Below, piece by piece: positions 6,932 through 13,972 of a stretch of 17,448 bases of DNA. Source of the stretch: Actinomycetes bacterium (GTDB lineage: Bacteria; Actinomycetota; Actinomycetes; Mycobacteriales; Mycobacteriaceae); the NCBI GenBank assembly GCA_023417985.1, contig JAEZDV010000260.1:1-17448 (forward strand), read 5' to 3'. Under the pieces are notes generated by a model. The model was given only the letters and a program-made list of their open reading frames with translations, did not search any database and was not told where the DNA came from. The stretch's first letter is position 1. The number at the start of each line of letters is the position of its first letter. The position numbers were made by a program, and so were the translations under genes.

Positions 6932-7620
6932 TGTGGACCTCCGACCTGCGAGGGTGCCTTTTCTGCGGTCCAATCTGCCTGTGGCAGAGCGACACCGATC
7001 ATGGTGTCGCGGGTGACGATCGCGGCGAGCTGGTCCTCGGTCCAACCCTCCGTGCCTTCCGGACGCATCGGCATCACCATGAACCGTGACTTCTGATTGG
7101 AGTCATGGACGCGCACTTCGACATCCGAGGGGAAATGGAGACCGAACTCGGCGAGCACCTCACGGGGACGGCGCACAAGCCGCCGGCGATAGTTGGGAGT
7201 CCGGTACCAGTCGGGCGACATGCCGAGGACGGGTCTCGGGTAACACGAACACAGGGTACATACGATCATGTTGTGTACCTGGGGTGTGTTCTCCAGTACG
7301 TAGAAGAACGTGTAGTCGCTGGGAGTGCCTGTCCCGGTCGGGTCCAGCCAGTCGACTCCCACCGCTTTGGAGGCTTCTGTGCCATCTTCGAGTAGTTGAC
7401 GTTTGAAGTCGGGGTCGAGCCATGCCTTGGCGACGAGGCGGGAACCCTTGGAAGGACCGATCGACTGCGCCCACTCCGAGAATCGGCGGTGGTCTTCGGA
7501 TGAGAACAGGCCTTTTTCGATCGACAGTTCCCGGATGGCGGCCTCCAGTACTTCGAATTCGCCTACCTCAGGGCCTTCCTGGATCGGATCGTGGCCTTCG
7601 TGGCTGTGATTTTCGCTCAT
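6928..7620 (-). CDS. scnC: Thiocyanate hydrolase gamma subunit (cobalt nitrile hydratase alpha-like)
   Basis: 230 residues. It is the catalytic, metal-binding subunit of the enzyme converting SCN- to carbonyl sulfide and ammonia in the cytoplasm. The metal claw V-C121-T-L-C124-S-C126 has the cobalt-type Thr; two of these Cys are normally oxidised to sulfinic and sulfenic acid. The flanking C-Y-P-R-P-V-L-G-x-S-P-x-W-Y-R and N-Y-R-R-R-L-V-R run (126-150) resembles ScnC as I recall it, rather than the C-T-P-W-P-V-L-G of cobalt nitrile hydratases. A His-rich N-terminus (4-10) is also seen in ScnC. Start ATG overlaps the scnB stop by one base (TAATG), with AAAGGA 9 nt upstream. The 3-subunit toyocamycin nitrile hydratase is a less likely alternative. 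Confidence 0.9.
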   Translation of the reverse strand: MSENHSHEGHDPIQEGPEVGEFEVLEAAIRELSIEKGLFSSEDHRRFSEWAQSIGPSKGSRLVAKAWLDPDFKRQLLEDGTEASKAVGVDWLDPTGTGTPSDYTFFYVLENTPQVHNMIVCTLCSCYPRPVLGMSPDWYRTPNYRRRLVRRPREVLAEFGLHFPSDVEVRVHDSNQKSRFMVMPMRPEGTEGWTEDQLAAIVTRDTMIGVALPQADWTAEKAPSQVGGPQ

Positions 7621-7916
7621 TATGCTTCGTCCTTTGCGGGTGCAAGCCAGCGCTCGGAGCACTCTGTTTCGAGGGTGTCGACATCGAATCCGGTGTAGGG
7701 GTCCCACAGGTCGGTCTGAAGGAACCGCACGACGTAGAACGGTTCGGTGCGACCGTTCTCGAGGCGGTCCCATGCCTCGTCCTCCGGGATGACCCATTCG
7801 GGACGGTGCTCGACGACGACGCCTGTGTGGCCGCGCACGAATGCCTGTGTACGAGTGTGGAACAGGGACGTCGCGTCCTTTACCGTAACGCGGTCACCGA
7901 TCTGGTATTTCGTCAT
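7620..7916 (-). CDS. scnB: Thiocyanate hydrolase alpha subunit (nitrile hydratase beta C-terminal domain)
   Basis: 98 residues forming the small SH3-like barrel of the nitrile hydratase beta C-terminal half: F/Y-x-I-G-D-R-V-x-V-K-D at residues 4-14, H-T-R-T-x-A-F-V-R-G-H-x-G at 20-32, then F-Y-V-V-R-F-x-x-x-D-L-W and a C-terminal E-R-W-L. It would pack against scnA and scnC and line the active site. The T. thioparus alpha subunit is about 126 residues, so this one lacks most of the N-terminal extension. Start ATG overlaps the scnA stop (ATGA) and has GAGGAG 5 nt upstream. Confidence 0.85.
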   Translation of the reverse strand: MTKYQIGDRVTVKDATSLFHTRTQAFVRGHTGVVVEHRPEWVIPEDEAWDRLENGRTEPFYVVRFLQTDLWDPYTGFDVDTLETECSERWLAPAKDEA

Positions 7917-8383
7917 GATCGCTCCTCGCTCAAACGCGTGCGGACAGCGTCGATCTTGGCTGACAATTCATCTGGTGTGATCAGGCCTTTGTCGATAAGA
8001 GTCTTGGTGGCGACGGTGATCCAACGCGCGTAGTACGGAAGGCCGAAGTAGAGCGTCGCGCCCAGATCATTTTCGGCACGGCGCCGCATCTCGGAATTCC
8101 ACGCGCCTCGCCAGCCCAGGCATTCACAGGTGACGTACGTGTTCATCTCCCACGCCTCTTCGACCTTTTCCTTGTATTCGACGGGCAGGTCGGGCTGGCC
8201 ACCAACGTCGTGGATCACGTGCCGCAGTGCGGCATATCGGGCGTTGGACAACGTGTACGGGGAGTCCTGTACCTCGTGGATGGCTGGGGCGATGTCGGCG
8301 AGCAGGCTCGTCAGGGTGTTGAATGACGCGCTGGGGCTGGGTGTGCTCTTCGACGCGCTCGATTGCTTAGCCGGTGAACTCAT
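7913..8383 (-). CDS. scnA: Thiocyanate hydrolase beta subunit (nitrile hydratase beta N-terminal domain)
   Basis: 156 residues, against 157 in T. thioparus ScnA. After a Ser/Pro-rich N-terminus of about 20 residues come H-D-V-G-G at 58-62, W-E-M-N-T at 78-82, C-E-C-L-G-W-R at 86-92, an R-R-R cluster at 100-102 and Y-Y-A-R-W at 117-121. The Arg cluster is in the region where nitrile hydratase beta supplies Arg contacts to the oxidised claw cysteines (inference by position). It is the first scn structural gene, 70 nt after the cbtA stop; the ribosome site is weak (GGAAA). Order beta then alpha matches the domain order of nitrile hydratase beta. Confidence 0.87.
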   Translation of the reverse strand: MSSPAKQSSASKSTPSPSASFNTLTSLLADIAPAIHEVQDSPYTLSNARYAALRHVIHDVGGQPDLPVEYKEKVEEAWEMNTYVTCECLGWRGAWNSEMRRRAENDLGATLYFGLPYYARWITVATKTLIDKGLITPDELSAKIDAVRTRLSEERS

Positions 8384-8453
8384 TGTGTTTCCGATCCGAT
8401 CGGTCGGTGGTTCCCCTCGAGGAGTCCTTCGCGGGGCGGACAGTGAATGGGAA

Positions 8454-9242
8454 TCACATGGCCGACATAGGCGCCGCCTCACGGACCGGCGGGCGGGCCG
8501 ACCGGTCGGATAGGTATGCAAATACGAGACCCAGGCTCGCCCAGAGGGTCGTCTGGGTAGCTAGCGTGGACAGCCGGAATTCCCACAGTAAATTGGCGGG
8601 GAACCCGTCGGTCACTTCGTTGACGGACGGCAGCAGAACGCAACCTACGACCGCGACGACGAGGAAAGCGAGAGCCGTAGCCGCGATGCGGGCGACAGGT
8701 TCCAGTCGTTTCGCCGATGCAGTAGCCACGTACGCGGCGACTGCCACCGCCAGTATTCCTATGGCCACGGCGGCGAGCCAGAGCCAGGTGCGTTCGCCGA
8801 AGGTCTCGGGATTGCCTACGGCCGGAGGATTCGGCGGATACTTCACGTAGGGCACCATCACGACGGCGAGCCATGCAGCTCCGGCGAGGCCGAGACTCAG
8901 CGTTACGGCGGAGACCGGGACGGTCCGCCGAATCGCGTACGCCACCGTGGCGAAGATCGCGCCCAGCGCGACGCCTGCCAACGTAGTCGCGAGGAACAAT
9001 CCTGCGCGCTGACCTGTCCGAGAGACGAGGGGCTCGTCGTCGTGGTGTTCTGCAGTAGCGACTCCCCCGGAGTCCGATTCGCCATGCGAATGCGGTTCTG
9101 AGACTGAGCTTTCCAGTGCTACCGCAGCCTCTATCTGTGGCTCTCCGACAACGAAGGCCACGCCGCCGGCCAACAGTCCGGCGAGAAGTCCCGCCAGGAG
9201 CCCGCGGACCAGTAACCGAGTGTACGTTCCGGTCAGTGACAT
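8454..9242 (-). CDS. cbtA: Cobalt transporter subunit CbtA
   Basis: 262-residue membrane protein of the CbtA family, a cobalt-uptake component predicted from association with cobalamin genes and cobalt enzymes. Hydrophobic helices are seen at about 10-32, 80-102, 112-130, 151-171, 185-206 and 226-244. The loop after the first helix is rich in His, Asp and Glu (about 48-72), fitting metal capture. Start ATG lies inside the end of cbtB (10-nt overlap), so the two are coupled. Its place directly before scnABC suggests it feeds cobalt to the hydrolase claw. Metal specificity is by family and context. Confidence 0.85.
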   Translation of the reverse strand: MSLTGTYTRLLVRGLLAGLLAGLLAGGVAFVVGEPQIEAAVALESSVSEPHSHGESDSGGVATAEHHDDEPLVSRTGQRAGLFLATTLAGVALGAIFATVAYAIRRTVPVSAVTLSLGLAGAAWLAVVMVPYVKYPPNPPAVGNPETFGERTWLWLAAVAIGILAVAVAAYVATASAKRLEPVARIAATALAFLVVAVVGCVLLPSVNEVTDGFPANLLWEFRLSTLATQTTLWASLGLVFAYLSDRSARPPVREAAPMSAM

Positions 9243-9427
9243 GGCAGTCCGAGAAGGTGGCGGCCGTCGTGCATCAGTTCGTGCAGGTACATGCCACTGC
9301 GCGAGAGCACACCGTTGTCGAAACCGACCAAGTAGAGGGTGAGGAATGCGAGCAGGACGACGCCCACCGCGATGAGAGCTGCGTTGACGGCTTCTGTTGT
9401 CTGTTCGGGCACTGCGGTGAATGTCAT
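9233..9427 (-). CDS. cbtB: Cobalt transporter subunit CbtB
   Basis: 64 residues: one membrane helix (about 15-35) followed by the conserved CbtB tail H-E-L-x-H-D-G-R-H-L-L-G-x-P-C-H at the very C-terminus, whose His and Cys residues are thought to bind metal. Length is typical of the family (about 60). Start ATG has AGGGG 6 nt upstream. It is the first gene of the cbtBA-scnABC-P15K operon. Confidence 0.9.
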   Translation of the reverse strand: MTFTAVPEQTTEAVNAALIAVGVVLLAFLTLYLVGFDNGVLSRSGMYLHELMHDGRHLLGLPCH

Positions 9428-9570
9428 GGTTTACCCCTGAAGGTTGAGCCCCGTCGCCCTGTTCGGTGTCGTGGAACGGTGCGAACTACCGAACTGATGC
9501 GCGGGGCGCGAGCGGGTACGACCACTCAAGGGTACCTACACGTCGGACCCGAGGAACGGTGATCTTAAAT
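9428..9570 (-). promoter_or_regulatory. Leader/promoter region of the cbt-scn operon
   Basis: An inverted repeat, GTTCGGT (9461-9467) with ACCGAAC (9488-9494), could fold in the leader. GGGTAC is repeated at 9514-9519 and 9530-9535, 16 nt apart. An AT-rich patch at 9562-9571 gives TAAGAT on the minus strand as a possible -10, without a good -35. I looked for the cobalamin riboswitch B12 box and did not see it. Confidence 0.35.
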
Positions 9571-9762
9571 ATTCCGACGCGAAATTGATGCGACGAGAGT
9601 ATTCGGTCTGCATGACCGTTGTGGGCTTTCTGCGGCTATTGACCTTTGCCGTCGCGTGCGAGAGGGTGCACTCGGTGTAGTCCTATTGTTTCCGCGTTAG
9701 GGATCTTGATCGTAAGCGGAACGACGGGCAGATTCTTCGACGCTTCTTTCGCGCGAATCGCG

Positions 9763-9796
9763 CCGGCCCGCCGACACCGGCCCGCCGACACCGGCC
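9763..9796. repeat. 14-bp tandem repeat, about 2.4 copies
   Basis: The unit CCGGCCCGCCGACA occurs twice in tandem (9763-9776, 9777-9790), followed by a partial CCGGCC. It lies in the non-coding spacer. Confidence 0.85.
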
Positions 9797-10215
9797 TGCT
9801 CTCCGCATGGAACTTGACCCCCCTGGACGAGGCGGGCCCGAAGTCCGTCGTCGGCTCCCTGGCCGCGAAGGCTCCCGGGAGTGAAGTCCCAGTTGCATTG
9901 GTGCGGAAGTGTATTGATCGATCATCAGGTTTTCGGTACCGTCGCGTCCCGCCCGCTCGCAGCGTGGTCGCATACAGGACGCGGGTCGAGCCGACGGAAC
10001 CCGACTCGGGACACACCTCGTCGCGGGCAATTCGGCGGCGGTACACCGGCGAACGTGGTGTCCGCGACAATCAGAAAGACCGGTGTGGCGATCGCGGGGC
10101 CGGTCGATCGACCGGGCGTTGCGCTCGATTCGTACGATTTGAGAGTCACTGTTGTGAGCGGCAGTCGGTATGTATGACAGATGTGACGGATTTGTGGCTT
10201 ATTCTTTGCCGTCCC

Positions 10216-10243
10216 TTGGGAGGTGTCGAATTATCGATACAAT
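10216..10243 (+). promoter_or_regulatory. Candidate promoter in AT-rich patch
   Basis: TTGGGA (10216-10221) and TACAAT (10238-10243) are 16 nt apart and match -35 and -10 boxes well for this GC-rich DNA. Inverted repeats overlap the -10: GAATT (10228-10232) with AATTC (10241-10245), and CAATT (10240-10244) with AATTG (10257-10261). The nearest gene downstream is the permease, 420 nt away, so it would give a long leader or drive an unrecognised RNA. Confidence 0.35.
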
Positions 10244-10631
10244 TCTTGATGAATTCAATTGCTTCCGAGTGTGGGTCACGATAATCCGCGGAAGGGGATT
10301 CATCGGCCCGGTGCCGAGCGGCGGTCGGCGCCACGTAACTACCTCCGCAACCCTTTGGCACAGCGGGCCGACCCGCGTTCGGCGTACGCGTCGAGCCATC
10401 CGCGCATCGCCACCACCCCATCGCTCCTGAAAGATGCCCGACGCCCCGGTGCGCCGCGACCTGTCCGGAGTCGGATCGTCCCCGCTTATCCCGAATAGTC
10501 GGTGCAGAATCCGCCCACGCGGTGCCAGCGAGCGAGAGTGACCAGAAGAGCGCGCAGGTCCTCACCGGTGTAACGCCGATGTCCGGGCCGAACGCGTCAT
10601 CGTTCCGGAATCCTCCATGGCTGCTGCTCAC

Positions 10632-10653
10632 ACCGAGTAGGTTCCTGCTCGGT
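10632..10653 (+). promoter_or_regulatory. Stem-loop just before the permease ribosome site
   Basis: ACCGAG (10632-10637) pairs with CTCGGT (10648-10653) around a 10-nt loop. It ends 3 nt before AAAGGA. It may affect translation, but I cannot assign it to a riboswitch class. Confidence 0.35.
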
Positions 10654-10668
10654 ACGAAAGGAACGCCG

Positions 10669-12159
10669 ATGACTCGAGCCGAGGGTAGACGTGATCGGGG
10701 TCTGTTCCGCGTCAAGTCGGTGGAGCAGTCCATACGCGACACCGATGACCCGGATTCGAAGCTGCGCAAGGACCTCACCGCGTGGGACCTGATCGTGTTC
10801 GGTGTAGCCGTCGTCATCGGCGCCGGCATCTTCACGCTGACCGCCCGCACGGCCGGCAATGTCGCGGGACCGTCGGTTTCGCTGGCGTTCGTCCTCGCCG
10901 CCATCGCCTGCGCGCTCGCCGCGTTGTGTTACGCCGAGTTCGCATCCACCGTGCCCGTCGCAGGCAGTGCGTACACCTATTCATTCGCGACCTTCGGTGA
11001 GTTCGTCGCCTGGATCATCGGCTGGGATCTCATCCTGGAATTCGCGCTCGCGTCGGCCGTAGTGGGTAAGGGCTGGTCGCTGTATCTAGGCGAGGTGATC
11101 GGTGGGTTGTCCTCGAGCGTAATGGTGGGGCCGGTGAAGGTGGACTGGGGTGCGGTCCTCATCGTGCTGGTGATCGGCGTTCTCATCGCCTCCGGGACCA
11201 AGCTGTCGTCGCGTGTCTCGCTCGTCATCACCTCGATCAAGGTTGCGGTTGTCGTGTTCGTGGTGGCGCTCGGTGTCTTCTTCATCAAGGCGGAGAACTT
11301 CACGCCGTTCATTCCGCCCGCCGAGTCCGCCGAGACGGGCAACGGTCTGCACCAATCGCTGTTCTCCTTCGTCACGGGGGCCGGGGGCAGCACCTTCGGC
11401 TGGTACGGCCTGCTTGCCGCGGCCAGTTTGGTGTTCTTCGCGTTCATCGGGTTCGACGTGGTCGCGACGACCGCGGAGGAGACACGCAATCCGCACAAAG
11501 CGGTGCCGATCGGGATTCTCGGTTCTCTCGCGATCGTCACGATCCTCTACGTCGCGGTCAGTTTCGTCCTGACGGGGATGGTGAACTACAAGGAACTCGA
11601 GGGCGACGAGTCGACGCTGGCCACCGCGTTCGCTCTCAACGGCATGGATTGGGCGAAGAATCTGATTTCCTTCGGCGCTCTCGCGGGCCTCACGACGGTG
11701 GTGATGGTGTTGATGCTGGGCCAGACGCGGGTGCTGTTCGCTATGGCCCGCGACGGTCTGATGCCTCGCCGACTCGCGCATACCGGCAGCCGGGGCACGC
11801 CGGTGCGCACGACCGTCCTCGTCACCGTGGTGGTAGCCGTTCTCGCGGGTCTGGTTCCGCTGGGCACCCTGGAGGAAATGGTCAATATCGGAACGCTTTT
11901 CGCATTCGTGCTGGTTTCGATCGGAGTCGTCGTGCTGCGCCGGACGCGTGCGGATCTCGAGCGGGGGTTCAAGGTGCCTTTGGTGCCTTTGGTGCCGATC
12001 CTCGCAGTGATTTCCTGCCTCTGGCTCATGGTGAACCTGTCGGTCGAGACGTGGCTGCGGTTCATCGTGTGGATGGCCATCGGGGTGATCATCTACTTCG
12101 CATACAGCCGGAGCCACTCGGTGCTCGCGAAGCATCCTGACGCCGGTGATTCCGCGTAG
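10669..12159 (+). CDS. APC-family amino acid permease
   Basis: 496 residues, an integral membrane amino-acid/polyamine/organocation transporter closest in pattern to the cationic amino acid transporter (CAT) branch. About 12 hydrophobic helices follow an N-terminal S-V-E-Q-S-I-R-D cytoplasmic stretch. The first helix carries V-I-G-A-G-I-F, the substrate-site motif of APC carriers, and helix 8-9 holds the A-T-T-A-E-E-T-R-N-P-H-K-A-V-P-I-G-I motif typical of CAT-type permeases. Substrate is not certain. The frame is open 49 codons further upstream, but ATG 10669 has AAAGGA 6 nt upstream and begins where family similarity begins. A V-P-L repeat near residues 437-446 is encoded by a short 9-bp repeat. 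Confidence 0.9.
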   Translation: MTRAEGRRDRGLFRVKSVEQSIRDTDDPDSKLRKDLTAWDLIVFGVAVVIGAGIFTLTARTAGNVAGPSVSLAFVLAAIACALAALCYAEFASTVPVAGSAYTYSFATFGEFVAWIIGWDLILEFALASAVVGKGWSLYLGEVIGGLSSSVMVGPVKVDWGAVLIVLVIGVLIASGTKLSSRVSLVITSIKVAVVVFVVALGVFFIKAENFTPFIPPAESAETGNGLHQSLFSFVTGAGGSTFGWYGLLAAASLVFFAFIGFDVVATTAEETRNPHKAVPIGILGSLAIVTILYVAVSFVLTGMVNYKELEGDESTLATAFALNGMDWAKNLISFGALAGLTTVVMVLMLGQTRVLFAMARDGLMPRRLAHTGSRGTPVRTTVLVTVVVAVLAGLVPLGTLEEMVNIGTLFAFVLVSIGVVVLRRTRADLERGFKVPLVPLVPILAVISCLWLMVNLSVETWLRFIVWMAIGVIIYFAYSRSHSVLAKHPDAGDSA

Positions 12160-12184
12160 TCCCGCGCATTCGACCCACCAGAGC

Positions 12185-12198
12185 GTTGAAGCCTCAAC
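12185..12198. promoter_or_regulatory. Palindromic operator candidate upstream of yceI
   Basis: GTTGA-AGCC-TCAAC is an inverted repeat with 5-bp arms lying directly before the -10 box TATTGT (12199-12204) of the YceI gene. The core TTGAAGCCTCAA has the look of a MarR-type site. No MarR gene is in the window. Confidence 0.45.
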
Positions 12199-12211
12199 TA
12201 TTGTCGGGAGC

Positions 12212-12898
12212 ATGCGGAAGCTTGGATGGTCCCTCGCCGCCATTGTCGTGATCGCGATCCTCGGGTTCTTCGTCGCGCCGTGGGTCTACGGCAACTTCAT
12301 CGCGAAGGACGACGCCCCGGCCGCGTCGGTGTCGGTGTCCGGTGCCGAAGCCGCGTCCGGTGACCTCAACGGTTCCTGGACGGTGACCGCGGGGACCGAC
12401 CCGAACCGCACCGCCGCGGGATACACGGCCGAGGAGATTCTGCGCGGAGCCGACGTCACCGTGGTGGGTAGCACCGATCAGGTGACCGGCAGCGCCACGA
12501 TCGAGAACGACACCCTCACCTCAGCGGAGGTGACCGTCCAGGTCGGCTCGATCACCACCGACATCTCGCAGCGCGACGGACAGTTCCGCGACCGGGTGAT
12601 GAACATCGGAACGTATCCGACCGCGACGTTCGTCCTCACCGATCCGGTGGATCTCGCCGGGCTGCCGACCGACGGAACGGTGACGACGCTGCCCGCGACA
12701 GGCACGCTCACCCTGCGGGGCCAGGAACGTCCCGTCACCGTGGACGTGCAGGTCCTCCGCACGGGCGACGTCATCGTGGCGTCGGGAAGCATCCCGACGG
12801 TCTGGTCGGATTACGGCGTGGAACCGCCGAGCCTCGGGTTCGTCACCGTGGACGGCACGGGAAGCGTCGACTTCCTGGTCACGCTCGAGCGGAGCTGA
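12212..12898 (+). CDS. YceI family protein, membrane-anchored
   Basis: 228 residues. A membrane helix at about 7-26 acts as anchor or uncleaved signal, then a Ser/Ala-rich linker to about 50, then a YceI lipocalin-like domain: G-S-W-T-V, a V-x-G-S-A-T-I strand, the F-R-D-R-x-M-N-I-G-T-Y-P-T-A-T-F segment (family: F-x-x-x-F-P-x-A-x-F), and L-T-L-R-G-Q-E-R-P-V-T. The family binds isoprenoid-like lipids; here the domain would face outside the membrane. The chosen ATG has TATTGT 7 nt upstream, suggesting a leaderless mRNA; the frame extends 22 codons further upstream. Its last 20 nt overlap the convergent hydroxylase gene. Confidence 0.87.
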   Translation: MRKLGWSLAAIVVIAILGFFVAPWVYGNFIAKDDAPAASVSVSGAEAASGDLNGSWTVTAGTDPNRTAAGYTAEEILRGADVTVVGSTDQVTGSATIENDTLTSAEVTVQVGSITTDISQRDGQFRDRVMNIGTYPTATFVLTDPVDLAGLPTDGTVTTLPATGTLTLRGQERPVTVDVQVLRTGDVIVASGSIPTVWSDYGVEPPSLGFVTVDGTGSVDFLVTLERS

Positions 12899-13823
12899 CC
12901 TCCTCGGTGCTGGGCTCCGAGTGATCCGGAGACCACCCGGGCGGGCCCAGCACGTAACCGATCTTGTCCTTCAGAGTGGCGGCCGACCTCCAGTCGCGAG
13001 CGATCGCCTTGTATTCGTGGGTCTGCAACTCCCAGATGTCGAAGGTGCCCACGGGTTTCGTGAGCCCGTACATCGGCCGGTGGGTCTCGGGGCGGAAGGT
13101 GCCGAACATCCGGTCCCAGACGATGAACATGCCGGCGTAGTTGCGGTCGAGGTATTCGGGATCGCAACCGTGATGCACACGGTGGTGCGACGGGGTGTTG
13201 AACACGAACTCGATGGGCCGAGGCAACTTGCCGACCCGCTCGGTGTGGACGAAGAACTGGTACACGAGGTTCACCGAGAAGCCCACGAAGACCATCCACG
13301 GCGGGATCCCCAGCAGCGGCAACGGCAGCCACATGACGATCTCGCCGCTGTTGTTCCACTTCTGGCGCAGTGCCGTCGCGAAGTTGAAGTACTCACTGGA
13401 GTGGTGGGCCTGATGGGTGGCCCACACGAGACGGACCCGATGTGCGGTGCGGTGATACCAGTAGAACAGGAAGTCGATGCCGACCAGCAGAATCGCCCAC
13501 GTGTACCAGGCGCCGGCGGGCAGATGCCAGGGTGCGAGATAGACCCAGATCGCGGAGTAGCCGACGAGCGCGAGCACCTTCCACAGCGCACTGGTGCCGA
13601 TCGACACGAGTCCCATCGAGATGCTGGTGCGTGCGTCGCGCGCTTCGTAGCCGCCGCGAGGTGGCGACGTCCGGCCGTCGACCCCGGGTTCGACGTGTTC
13701 GAGCGTGCGGGCGGCCACCCATTCGAGCACCAGGAACAGCACGAACGCGGGAATAGCCAGAGCTACGGGGTCGTGCAGGGGTTCGAGCAGCGACCCCCAG
13801 GAGTCGTAAAGGGTCTCCCGCAT
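12879..13823 (-). CDS. Sterol desaturase / fatty acid hydroxylase family protein
   Basis: 314 residues, an integral membrane di-iron oxygenase. The His clusters that bind two irons are complete: H124-x3-H128, H137-x2-H140-H141, H193, and H213-H214-x2-H217-H218. Membrane helices occur near 20-38, 70-95, 106-122 and 163-191. Substrates of relatives include sterols, carotenoids and fatty or alkyl chains; which applies here cannot be told. ATG 13823 is used; an upstream TTG adds 9 residues. TAGATT (13862-13857) may be the -10. It is divergent from the Rrf2 regulator, which may control it. Confidence 0.88.
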   Translation of the reverse strand: MRETLYDSWGSLLEPLHDPVALAIPAFVLFLVLEWVAARTLEHVEPGVDGRTSPPRGGYEARDARTSISMGLVSIGTSALWKVLALVGYSAIWVYLAPWHLPAGAWYTWAILLVGIDFLFYWYHRTAHRVRLVWATHQAHHSSEYFNFATALRQKWNNSGEIVMWLPLPLLGIPPWMVFVGFSVNLVYQFFVHTERVGKLPRPIEFVFNTPSHHRVHHGCDPEYLDRNYAGMFIVWDRMFGTFRPETHRPMYGLTKPVGTFDIWELQTHEYKAIARDWRSAATLKDKIGYVLGPPGWSPDHSEPSTEEVSSARA

Positions 13824-13972
13824 GGCACCACTTTCGGTAGGCGTGAACAACGGTTGAATCTACCCGTGATGTGGTGTGAGTCACCAGTGCGCTGGACATT
13901 CAGCCGCCGTTTTCGGGGATTCCTGGTACGAATTGGGGGTTCCGTCGGCAGCTGCGTAGTGAGAGGTGTGGG
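13824..13972. promoter_or_regulatory. Divergent promoter region, hydroxylase / Rrf2
   Basis: 149 bp shared by both genes. On the minus strand TAGATT (13862-13857) is a plausible -10. An imperfect dyad ATTC-N7-GAAT lies at 13919-13933. It is a natural place for autoregulation by the Rrf2 protein. Confidence 0.35.

Larger units (their letters stand above)
9571..10631. other. Long apparently non-coding spacer
   Basis: About 1 kb between the scn operon and the permease. Several reading frames are open, but none shows a recognisable domain or a good start. Contents I can point to are a 14-bp tandem repeat (9763-9796), an AT-rich stretch with inverted repeats and a promoter-like pair (10216-10261), and a leader hairpin just past its end. 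No transposase, integrase or RNA gene is recognised. Decayed genes are possible. Confidence 0.55.

Noticed and set aside
6928..8383. Ordinary nitrile hydratase
   Set aside because: The beta subunit is split into two genes, the claw flank is C-Y-P-R-P, and a P15K-like gene follows; these fit thiocyanate hydrolase better. No amidase or aldoxime dehydratase is adjacent.
9428..9660. Cobalamin riboswitch upstream of cbtB
   Set aside because: I searched by eye on the minus strand for the conserved B12 box and GCCACTG elements and did not find them.
9646..10284. 212-residue plus-strand open frame and a 144-residue minus-strand frame in the spacer
   Set aside because: No recognisable domain, no good ribosome site, overlapping frames on both strands; open frames of this size arise by chance in GC-rich DNA.
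11974..11997. Short 9-bp tandem repeat inside the permease gene
   Set aside because: It encodes V-P-L repeats in a segment where such permeases commonly have V-P-x-V-P; no sign of phase variation.
11086..12243. 385-residue minus-strand open frame antisense to the permease
   Set aside because: Composition dominated by His, Arg, Asp and Glu, the usual mirror of a membrane-protein gene.
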